A stretch of DNA of 64,000 nt from Porphyridium purpureum (taxonomy: Eukaryota > Rhodophyta > Bangiophyceae > Porphyridiales > Porphyridiaceae): NCBI GenBank assembly GCA_008690995.1, contig VRMN01000010.1:62001-126000 (forward strand), given 5' to 3'. The first letter of the stretch is position 1; every line of letters begins with the position of its first letter. A program made the translations under genes and the position numbers. Under the pieces are notes generated by a model that worked only from the letters and a program-made list of their open reading frames with translations, did not search any database and was not told where the DNA came from. Below are positions 56,202 through 64,000 of the stretch, in pieces.

Positions 56202-57311
56202 TCATGCATCGGCGTTCCTTTTCAACGCGTCAAGTGCGGCCCGCAGCTGTTGCTCCGTCGCCCCGGCCAGCACCGGCCCGCGTCCGCGCGTGTCGCGCCT
56301 CGCCATGCGCGCCTGCCTCTCCTTCGCCGCGCGCATCCTATCGGCCATTCCGCTGTCCAGCGGTCGCGCGTGGCAGTCGCGAAGGAGATGATCATCCGCG
56401 CCGCAGTTGTAGCATTCGCGTACGCGTGGTGCTGCTGCGAGCTCCACATCATCTGTGTCCTCGTCTTCTGGGTGTTCGGTGTCCGTCCGCCAAGTGCGAC
56501 CATGTACCGGTTGTTTCGCGTACGCGAACTGCGCCATGAAAGACATTGCCTGGTCGACCGTGTCGAACCGTCGGTGCTCGTTGTTGCACTTGCGTACGGC
56601 TTCGTCCCAGCGCGTACCTTCAAGCTTTAGGATAAAGTCAGCCGCGCAGCGCTCGGAAGACGGCACTGGTTCGCCCACGGCTTCAAGGGCCATCACCGCT
56701 GCCTTGAAGCGCGTCTTGAACGAAACAAGTGATTCGTCTGCTCCAACTCTCAGTTGATCGTACGACATGCGAGCATACTGCTGGTTACGCAGCGGGTCGT
56801 CGTAGCCACGGGTCAGGTGCGCCTCGATCACGCGCTCGAGAAGCTGCAGCGGATCGTCCGATTCTCGTACGAGTTGACTCCAGCCGGGCTTTACGGCCAG
56901 CGCTTCCTTAGATGCGCGGCTCAGTTGGCCCATGATGAGTCCAAACACGCGCACGCGAGTTTCCTTGTCCTTGCGTATCGCGTCCGAGCGCGCCGCGAGC
57001 GCCAGCTTGAGCTCTTCCTTGGCGACGGTGGCGCTGTACCAATCCTCCCGTCCCGCCTCCCCGAGCCCTGGGGTTGCTTGCGGGATCGTCGGCAAGGTGG
57101 GGTACACGCGTCCTTGGCGCTCTATCGCAAACGCTGTGCCGATAGCGCCGTATTCCTTCTTGCAGTAGTTGCCGAGCTCCTCGACCCAAACTACCACCGC
57201 GGCCGGCACCACACGCGTGCTGTCGTAAGTGAGCAGCGGAAGTGTCTCTACAAGACCGGCTTCGCGTGGGTGCGGCGAACGGCCTGCGCCGCTTTGTCCG
57301 ACACGTGACAT
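56202..57311 (-). CDS. Copia gag-like protein
   Basis: This 369-residue capsid-type protein of the element ends with a single CCHC zinc knuckle (CYNCGADDHLLRDC) near residue 305. A long helical region (SKEALAVKPGWSQLVRES and around) fits the UBN2/gag family. It starts 49 bp inside the right LTR boundary. It looks whole. Confidence 0.9.
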   Translation of the reverse strand: MSRVGQSGAGRSPHPREAGLVETLPLLTYDSTRVVPAAVVVWVEELGNYCKKEYGAIGTAFAIERQGRVYPTLPTIPQATPGLGEAGREDWYSATVAKEELKLALAARSDAIRKDKETRVRVFGLIMGQLSRASKEALAVKPGWSQLVRESDDPLQLLERVIEAHLTRGYDDPLRNQQYARMSYDQLRVGADESLVSFKTRFKAAVMALEAVGEPVPSSERCAADFILKLEGTRWDEAVRKCNNEHRRFDTVDQAMSFMAQFAYAKQPVHGRTWRTDTEHPEDEDTDDVELAAAPRVRECYNCGADDHLLRDCHARPLDSGMADRMRAAKERQARMARRDTRGRGPVLAGATEQQLRAALDALKRNADA

Positions 57312-57359
57312 TCTCGTTTGTCACCGGTGTCGCAGACTCTCAGATTTTCTTGGAGCGTG

Positions 57360-57637
57360 AGTAGAGGAATACGTCCTCCTCGATGGCCAACGGAGTGGTG
57401 CGGCGATCGAGCTCACGCGTACGCGCTGTTCGTGTGCGCGTGAAGGGTGTGGCAGTGCCGCAGTAACCAACAAACACAGCTTTACTGGTAGTCGACGAGC
57501 ACGCTCCAAGAAAACACTCCTTACCCGAAAGAGCGGGCTAGTGAGACCGTCCACGCTCTCCGGCCGCTTACAATCGCGGCGCGCTCCTCTACCCATACTG
57601 TACACAGCCACGAGGTGTACACCCAGTGTACACTACA
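57360..57637 (-). repeat. Right LTR (5' LTR of the element), 278 bp
   Basis: It is identical by eye to 51779-52056. It would hold the element's promoter; the sense-strand GTGTACAGT box is at about 57600. Confidence 0.92.
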
Positions 57638-57642
57638 GATGA
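57638..57642 (+). repeat. Target site duplication GATGA, right copy
   Basis: This is the partner of 51774-51778. Confidence 0.9.
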
Positions 57643-58119
57643 CGCTGTGCGCTTGCGCGCGTTCTGCGCGCACCTGCGGCGCTGCGCTGCGTGTCGCAGG
57701 GCGACGCGGCTGGCGGCGACAGAACGCACGCGCGCGTCGATGCAGGCTCGTGCAGGCACTCTCTGAGTCTGCGCTGTCTCCCGTGAGTGCTGCGCTAACC
57801 CCACGCGCAGTGCGCCGTTGGGGAGGAAAACCGCCAGTCGCGATTTTCGTGGCCAGTTCACGATATTTCGGCCATCAATTCGATGCGATATCCGGCGTTT
57901 CGGTTGGAATGGTTAAAGAAAACACGCGCGCGCGCGCAAGCGTTGCGGATGTGATCGACTGCCGGCAATCGTGAGTCGCACCTGCTTTCGCCGCACGAGG
58001 GCGCGCGAGAGTTTGCGGGAGGGGCGAAAGTGGAGGCTGTGTGTAGACGGGCGGGTGTGCGGTAGACGCAGAGGGCACGGTGCGGTCGCGACGACGCGCG
58101 CGCGAAAGGGTAAAGGGGC
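57643..58119. promoter_or_regulatory. Upstream region of the WD40-EH gene, duplicated at 62.65 kb
   Basis: This 477-bp region between the copia element and the WD40-EH start is GC-rich with many CGCG runs. Segments at 57665-57830 and about 58045-58095 are clearly related to 62670-62840 and 62920-62965. It should contain the core promoter of the WD40-EH gene. Confidence 0.55.
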
Positions 58120-60231
58120 ATGGCGACCGCGGTGACTTTGGTGGGGCACTCAGCTTCGGTGTACGCTTTGGACTTTTCGCCCGATGGCCGGTTCATCATG
58201 TCCGGCAGCAAAGACAAGACGATCAAGTTGTGGGACGCACATACCGGCGCGTGCTTGCGCACATTGGCGGAGCACATAGATTGGGTACTTGCAGTTCACT
58301 TTTCGCCCAATGACCGGTTCATTGCGTCCGGCAGCTCCGACAAAACGGTCAAAGTGTGGGACGCACACACCGGCACGTGCGTGCGCACATTGACGGGGCA
58401 CTCAGATGTGGTTTTCGCGGTGCGTTTTTCGCCCGATGGCCGATTCATCGTGTCCGGAAGCAAGGACGGAAGGGTCAAAGTGTGGGACGCACACACCGGC
58501 ACGTGTGTGCTCACATTGACGGGGCACTTTAATACGGTATATGCGGTGGATTTTTCGCCCGATAACCGGCTCATCGTGTCCGGCAGCAAGGACAGAACAG
58601 TCAAGGTGTGGGACGCACACACCGGCGCGTGCGTGCGAACCATCACGGGGCACTCAAATTCGGTGCGCGCGGCGCACTTTTCGCCCGATGGCCAGTTCAT
58701 CGCTTCCGGCAGCTGCGACAAAACGGTCAAAGTGTGGGACGCACACACTGGCGCGTGCGTGCGCACATGGATGGAGCACTCAGATGTGGCGAGCGCGGTT
58801 CACTTTTCGCCCGATGGCCGGCTCATTGCTTCCAGCAGCGACGACGAGACGGTTAGGGTATGGGACGCAAACACCGGCGCGTGCGTTCGCACATTGACAG
58901 GGCACTCAGGCGCGGTGGGCGCTGTGCAGTTTTCGGTCGACGGCCGCTTTATCGCGTCCGGTAACGACAACAAGAAGGTGAAGTTGTGGGACACAACCGA
59001 CCTGAAGTGTGGCCCCGAAGGAACGCCAGGTGACGTTGACGAGGAAAAATATTGCAAGGACTATTGGGAGGTCGCCGACTCGGATGGGAGCCAAGCGTTG
59101 GACGCTCAGGAGGCGCTGGCGTTCTTCTCGAAGGCGCGGCTGCCGATGTCGGTGCTGCATCGGATGTGGGATGAGATTGCGATAGCTCGCGGCAAGCGTG
59201 CGCTTACCTATGACGACTTTGTGCTCGCACTGCGGTGGGTTGCGCTGGCGCAGAACGGCGAGGAGGCGAGCCTCGCACGTGTGCAGCAAGGTTCGCTGTC
59301 ACTGCGCGCCAAGATCGACGTACCCGGGTGGAACCCGTTCGACAGGGTCGCGCGCACGCTGTCGGAGACTGCGCGACACGAGGAGTACTGGAAGATGGCC
59401 GACGCAGACGGAAGTGGGGAGGTGGACGTGCATGAAGCGGTAGCGTTTTTGTCCAAGTCTGGACTGCGGAACCGCGTGCTGAATGAGATCTGGGGCCTTG
59501 CAACCAGTCAAGGGGTTTTTTCGTCCCTGGACACGGAGCGGTTCAAGACTGCGTTGCGTCTGGTGGCAATGGCGCAGAAGGGAATGAGGCTGGATGTGGA
59601 GGAGGCGGCAGGTGGCGAGATGGAACTAATTGCGGACTTCAAAATCAATGTCGCGAAGCCGGCGCCCGAGCCGGCGCCAGAACCGGTGCCAGAGCCGGCG
59701 CCAGAACCGGTGTCAGAGCCGGTGTCAGAGCCGGTGTCAGATCCGTTCAGGCCGTCCCGAAACGACAGCCAGGGTGCTGACTTGGAGAGGATGTTTGCGG
59801 AAACTGCGCTGGATGATCTGACGTGTGAGCAGCTGGCTCGAGTGCTGCAAGAAGTCTTGCAGGTTGATGGGGCCTCGGTGAGGAATGTGAGGGAGCGCCG
59901 GGTGAGCGGTGAGGCACTGCACGACATGAGAGAATTCCAACAGTTTGCAAAGCTGTCGTTCCCGGACAAGAAGAAAGTTGAAAAGTGGGTGGCGGGGCGA
60001 AAATCGTACGAAGGATTCGAGGAATACCTGTTTCGTGTGCTTGGTGATGATTCGGAGCGCGCCGAGCGTGCGTGCGCGTTGCTTTTAGAATCTCACGCTG
60101 TGTCGAACTTGGACGAGTGGTTGTGGTTTCGGAAGCAGCCTAGCAAGCGAACAAGTATGAGGACGATTGTGCGGCGCTTCCCGGAGCTCGGGACGTGGCC
60201 GGGCGGGCCGGACGCGGAAGATTGGACGTAG
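58120..60231 (+). CDS. WD40 - EH - EH - SAM-like multidomain protein
   Basis: This 703-residue protein has an architecture I do not know from a named family. Residues 9-302 are seven WD40 repeats of exactly 42 residues (126 bp), nearly identical outside a few positions. Two Eps15-homology domains follow: EH1 (about 306-386, YWEVADSDGSQALDAQEAL) and EH2 (about 418-495, with a canonical EF-hand loop DADGSGEVDVHE). An NPF tripeptide, the classic EH ligand, lies between them at 405-407. Then come a Glu-Pro-rich linker of repeated PEP units (about 528-553), a DPF motif, and a helical SAM-like region (about 565-630) with a basic, Trp-rich tail. EH domains suggest endocytic or membrane-traffic work. 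The sharp WD variability suggests recognition of varied ligands. The ATG at 58120 is the first in frame. Confidence 0.85.
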   Translation: MATAVTLVGHSASVYALDFSPDGRFIMSGSKDKTIKLWDAHTGACLRTLAEHIDWVLAVHFSPNDRFIASGSSDKTVKVWDAHTGTCVRTLTGHSDVVFAVRFSPDGRFIVSGSKDGRVKVWDAHTGTCVLTLTGHFNTVYAVDFSPDNRLIVSGSKDRTVKVWDAHTGACVRTITGHSNSVRAAHFSPDGQFIASGSCDKTVKVWDAHTGACVRTWMEHSDVASAVHFSPDGRLIASSSDDETVRVWDANTGACVRTLTGHSGAVGAVQFSVDGRFIASGNDNKKVKLWDTTDLKCGPEGTPGDVDEEKYCKDYWEVADSDGSQALDAQEALAFFSKARLPMSVLHRMWDEIAIARGKRALTYDDFVLALRWVALAQNGEEASLARVQQGSLSLRAKIDVPGWNPFDRVARTLSETARHEEYWKMADADGSGEVDVHEAVAFLSKSGLRNRVLNEIWGLATSQGVFSSLDTERFKTALRLVAMAQKGMRLDVEEAAGGEMELIADFKINVAKPAPEPAPEPVPEPAPEPVSEPVSEPVSDPFRPSRNDSQGADLERMFAETALDDLTCEQLARVLQEVLQVDGASVRNVRERRVSGEALHDMREFQQFAKLSFPDKKKVEKWVAGRKSYEGFEEYLFRVLGDDSERAERACALLLESHAVSNLDEWLWFRKQPSKRTSMRTIVRRFPELGTWPGGPDAEDWT

Positions 60232-63200
60232 GCCGATGCTGGTGCCTTTGAGTTTTGATGCGGACGAACAGTGTCCCGGTGTCGCGCCGGTTGCTCGTCA
60301 GTGTGTACGTGGAGCGCACGCGCGGGTGCCACTGACTGAACAGACCTTGCGAACATCGACATGGTTGCTGCGCCTGGGACGGGCTATGTTTTCCGGCTGG
60401 AAGCGAGAATGTTGTTTTCTTTCTGCGGAACGCCTGGAGGCCGGGCCCGTGTAGCGTGCTGTGGAACGCTTGATTGGCGCTGGCTGGTGTATCCAAGCAC
60501 ATTTGCGCGTTTCGGGCGTCAACGCCTGCACGGGCTGCGCTCTGCTAGCCACGCGCCAAGTTCATCCCGGTGCTGTATGAAAGGATCCTCCTGCCTGTGC
60601 GCTGACGCAACGATTACAGAACGAGGATTGAGACCAGTGGCTCAGCGCGAATGTGCGCCGAAAATCAGCAAGACCCGCTGGTTCGAATGCTGTCTGCCAG
60701 ATGGGCGCGAGTCTGCGCATGTTGTGTGCTCCGCGTGACAGTCTCATGCGAACCCTTCAAATGGCATTTCCATAAAAATGGCTGGGGACATTTTTGGTGT
60801 CGTGCGCAAGCTCTTTGCAAATACCACGCGCACGGACACATTCCTCGAGCAACTTTGGTACTCAGCATGTACGCCGTGCCCGCGATACGAACACGCTTTC
60901 TCACTGCGCTATGCCTACCTACGCACACCATGCCCATGAATCCGTTGGCCACTCGCCGTGACCGCTCTATCTGACCCTTCCGGACACGTCTTCACTCGCT
61001 TACTGAACAACGCCTTGCAGCCATCGCGGACGTCGTTTGATGCTCTTGCACGTCGCGATTGTCTGGACCGACTGAACGGTATTCATGTCTGGACAAGTTC
61101 CAGAAGTCGGGCCTGCATTCTCAGGGCTGGGTTCTCGTTGTTGTTTCTGGAATTGCAACTGGAAGAACGGCCAGTGCCGAAATAGAGTGCTGTCAAAACT
61201 TTGGAGTTTCTCCTACAAAGCTGTACTTCTACTCTGCAAGGTTAAATATTTCAGGCAGGTAGCTGCCTCTTGCAGCTGTCGCAGACGGCGTCGTGGGGCG
61301 TACAGCACAGCCTCACCTCGTGCGTAAATAGCGCGCCCCACTTTCGGGGGTGCGCCGTGGGATGCGAAGGTTAGAAGTAGAGATTAGCGTGGAGAATAGA
61401 TAAGACTAAAAGTTTGTTGTGCTAAAAAGTGGCAAGGGGCTGAGAAGCTACCTCCTGCGAAGCCGACCGCGTGTACGCTGTGGGAATCCCATTGGCGGCC
61501 GCGTAGCAGCCTTCTCCGCGCTGTGTAGGTCTCTCCGGGGTTGCTCACACCCCGTGAAACCGGCTAGAAAAAGCGACAAGTGCAGTTACACAATCGAAGA
61601 ATGTAACGGGAAGAGGGAGTGTAGAGTATTTCAGAGCAGCTTTATGTGCTCTTGATCATGAAGTCAATCGGTCACTGCCTCTTGGGTCAGGACCGTCTGT
61701 GCACGACCAGAGCAAGTTAGAGGATATAGAACTAGCTCGTTACACAGCCTCCTATCCCGTCCGACAATAAAGAGAGAAGGGCAAGAGAGAAGCCCAATTA
61801 AGACATCCACAAAACATCTGCACAAGGGAGCAGGGTGTCGGAGTGGCGAGGCTCTCTTCACAGAATGCAGCAGTTGACGTAAGAGATCGACGGAGGCCAA
61901 GGATCGCGGTGACTGGTCGCACCAGCTTTCGTCGAATAATTGGCGGATTCGGCCGAGCGACCGAGGAGCCGAAGACAAAACGGTACAAAAGGGCGACCGG
62001 TCAGTTTTAGGAGGGCGCGCGTGGACTGTGGATAAAAGGGAGCGTCGGAATTTCTTCTCTAAGGGGTTTTCCTGCGCTACTTCCCTGCGTCTTCCCTTCT
62101 TCGATAAGAGTGATTGAGTATAGGTGAGTGAATAAATTCATTTTAGGAGCCATTGCGATGTGTTCCTGTTCGGAAACCTCGCTCCGCTGATGGACAACCT
62201 CCAATCCAACGACCAAGTTTATCAAGTTCTAAACGTATAACTTTTCCAACTCGCACTCCCTACCGAAGACCACCACGGTCGCGCTCAGCATCGAGCTTCG
62301 CGTGCGGCTTATAAGCCAACGGACCCTTTCTCCTACGCTCCTACCGCCGGCCGACAACCGCAGCCACGTTTCCCCTCTCAAGTCACGTCCCTTATCAGTT
62401 ATTAGCTTAACGGCTTAACGACTACAAGGTAACTGCTAACCGTTAACCGCCATGCTCCACGCATCTTAACAGTTCCTCTTGGCACGACGCCCATTGCGAA
62501 TGACATTGTGACAGCTGGCCCCATCCTTCAAGCTAGATAAAGCAAACACGAGACGGTGTCGCAGCTGAATTAACAAGAAAACGGGAGAGCAGGAGGCTCA
62601 TTAAATAGACCGCTCACGTCGTCTTCAACCGTTTTCCGACCCGCCGCTCTCCACGCGCCTCAGCACGCACGCGCACGCTCTGCGTGCACCTGCGACGCCG
62701 CGCGCTAGAAGGTCACGCGACTGGCGACCACAGAACATGCGCGCGCGTCGATGCAGACGCGCGCAGACGCATTCTGAGCCTGCGCGCGTCTCCCATGCGA
62801 GCTACGCAAACCGCAGGCGCAATGTGCCGTGGATAGAAACACGCCAATCGCCGTTTCCCGCCACGTTGCGGCAGTTTAGCCATCAGTTCGACACTGCCTG
62901 TGAAACAGGATTATGAATGGGGGCATGAGCGTAGACGAATGCCACGGTGCGTATTGTCGCCTTACCGAGAGATGATGACTTTCCGATTCCAATGCCGCCT
63001 TTATACGTTAAAACCTATTCATCTCTGCCTCCCAGTCTAGACAAGCACCACGACAAAGACACGGGCACCTCTTGTATATCTCGGCCTCGCGAACCCGGAC
63101 CGAGGTGGGCTGAGGCTCACACAGCGCGCGCACGTGGTGGTCCACTACGCGTACCGGTCGTCACCTTGGCGCCCCCATTGGCGACGACCCCTCGAGTCAT

Positions 63201-63604
63201 TGCGGGTACAAGCGTGGCGCCCCCACGGGTCATCGTCGAGCTCGTCGCGAGGATTTCGAAGTACTCTTCACGCTGTTGTATCCTTTCCTTCTGAGAGATG
63301 CAAGTGCGGGTTGTGCACGTGCCTTTAGGAACTCAACCCTGCCAAGACGAAAACTCAATTTCTTCAACAAATTCCGTTTGTTTAACTTCACATCTCTACC
63401 TAAAAGTATGAGCTGAAGCCTGCCAAACGACTCGCCATCCTGCTTTCATACTCTGCTCTCAGCCCACTCGAAACCGGGTCAAGTGCGTCGCACCACGCCC
63501 CTTCGCACTCGCAACCCCCTTTTCCGAAACAACCCCAAGGTTTCAAACCAAGCCGACAAAGCGAATCACCTCAAGCAAGGGTCGCGTTCAAACACTTCCC
63601 CTTT
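60232..63604. other. 3.4-kb gene-poor region
   Basis: No convincing ORF is present. Part of it (61350-62640) is AT-richer than the coding regions and may be non-coding retroelement sequence belonging to the fragment at the window edge, but I could not find matching LTRs. It includes the duplicated upstream segment at about 62655-62965. A GGTTCGAATGC string at about 60680 resembles a B box but does not sit in a tRNA fold. Confidence 0.5.
62655..62965 (+). repeat. Diverged copy of the WD40-EH upstream region
   Basis: The segment aligns by eye to 57660-58095. Shared strings include CGCGCGTCGATGCAG, the GAG(T/C)CTGCGC with CGTCTCCC stretch, and GTAGACG followed by CACGGTGCG. About 100 bp present in the first copy (roughly 57930-58040) is missing here. 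No WD40 gene follows it. It appears to be a relic of a local or dispersed duplication. Confidence 0.65.
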
Positions 63605-64000
63605 TTAGACACCTTGCTTGACCTCTTGCTCAACATGGTCAAGTACTTTCCCAGTCTGTAAGAAGCGCGCTAATGACTTGTTGCTTTTCACCTTGGTAAG
63701 CGCGTCTGCTAGATTATCTTCACCCCTAATCCAGCAGATTCTTGCAATTTCTTGCCGCTGAAAAGCCTCTCTGATGACTGCTAAATCCAATGCGAGACGC
63801 TTCTCTGTAGTAACTCGGCTGGTCGTCACCGAATCAAAGATGCATTTGCTATCTGTGAATAAGTGCAGCTCCACTTGTTGTTTGAGGCTGTGCAACAAAG
63901 CTTTCACATATAATCCGGCATCCAACGCATCGCTTAGGGCCAGCACTTCTGCTCCTAAAACGCTCCTCACGATTCTGCGAGTCTTCTTTGATGTCCATAG
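63605..64000 (-). mobile_element. Second Ty1/copia-type element, RNase H end only, cut by window edge
   Basis: The minus-strand frame is open to the window end and encodes a copia-type RNase H. It contains SKKTRR near the edge, then SVLGAEVLALSDALDAGLY, LHLFTDSKCIFDS, and WIRGEDNLADALTK. It is AT-richer than the whole element at 51.8 kb and not closely related to it. Age and completeness cannot be judged because most of it lies outside the window. Confidence 0.85.

Larger units (their letters stand above)
51779..57637 (-). mobile_element. Ty1/copia LTR retrotransposon, looks whole and very young
   Basis: This is a 5859-bp element on the minus strand. It has two 278-bp LTRs identical by eye, a 5-bp target duplication (GATGA), a gag-like ORF and a long pol ORF with the copia order of integrase before reverse transcriptase. 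The reverse transcriptase region resembles copia elements of aquatic animals and red algae. The element looks whole. Identical LTRs indicate a very recent insertion. It lies in the intergenic region between eS28 and the WD40-EH gene and now separates the latter from the GTACAG array. Confidence 0.95.

Noticed and set aside
60600-60700. tRNA-like B box GGTTCGAATGC
   Set aside because: The flanks do not form a T stem or acceptor stem, and no A box fits at the right distance.
1-64000. CRISPR arrays, bacterial operons or prophage
   Set aside because: No direct repeats with unique spacers of suitable size and no bacterial gene organisation; the content is eukaryotic.

Overview
The window looks like nuclear DNA of a compact, intron-poor, GC-rich unicellular alga, most likely a red microalga of the Porphyridium type. 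This rests on plastid genes (stromal processing peptidase, PAP/fibrillin) next to typical eukaryotic genes (clathrin light chain, Elongator ELP2, Rag GTPase, reticulon, ceramide synthase, ribosomal protein eS28), on nearly all genes being single long ORFs, and on a Ty1/copia element of an aquatic/red-algal flavour. The species assignment is inference.

Layout. 0-11 kb: RagC/D-like GTPase, ARFRP1-like GTPase, NDUFAF6-like complex I assembly factor, a PPR-TrmB tRNA methyltransferase fusion, a conserved unknown and a GGCT-fold protein, with a 12-bp minisatellite near 9.6 kb. 11-26 kb: small membrane protein candidate, stromal processing peptidase, ELP2, clathrin light chain, pirin, PAP/fibrillin, a plastid-type unknown and a secreted S1 protease. 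26-31.3 kb: a 5-kb stretch with no secure gene but with coding-like segments. 31.3-43 kb: HhH protein, COA6-like factor, ceramide synthase, farnesyl diphosphate synthase, securin-like protein, SprT-like protease, zinc-ribbon protein, reticulon and a two-repeat MYB. 45-51.4 kb: S26 peptidase homologue, NTF2-like membrane protein, NDUFA9, a DUF3598-like protein, a HIT protein and eS28. 51.8-57.6 kb: a whole-looking, very young Ty1/copia element on the minus strand. 58.1-60.2 kb: a WD40-EH-EH-SAM-like protein with almost identical WD repeats. 60.2-64 kb: gene-poor DNA holding a decayed copy of the WD40 gene's upstream region and the end of a second retroelement.

Three promoter-level patterns recur. 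A GTACAG box precedes many genes and mostly reads in the direction of the gene; it is amplified into a 17-unit, 11-bp-period array between eS28 and the WD40-EH gene, and is also carried by the copia LTR. Purine (GA)n tracts lie on the sense strand of several 5' leaders. An AAACCGATAAAC motif appears at three intergenic sites. Complex I and IV biogenesis is well represented (NDUFAF6, NDUFA9, COA6). Start codons were chosen as the first ATG that fits the family, because several reading frames stay open upstream of any ATG.
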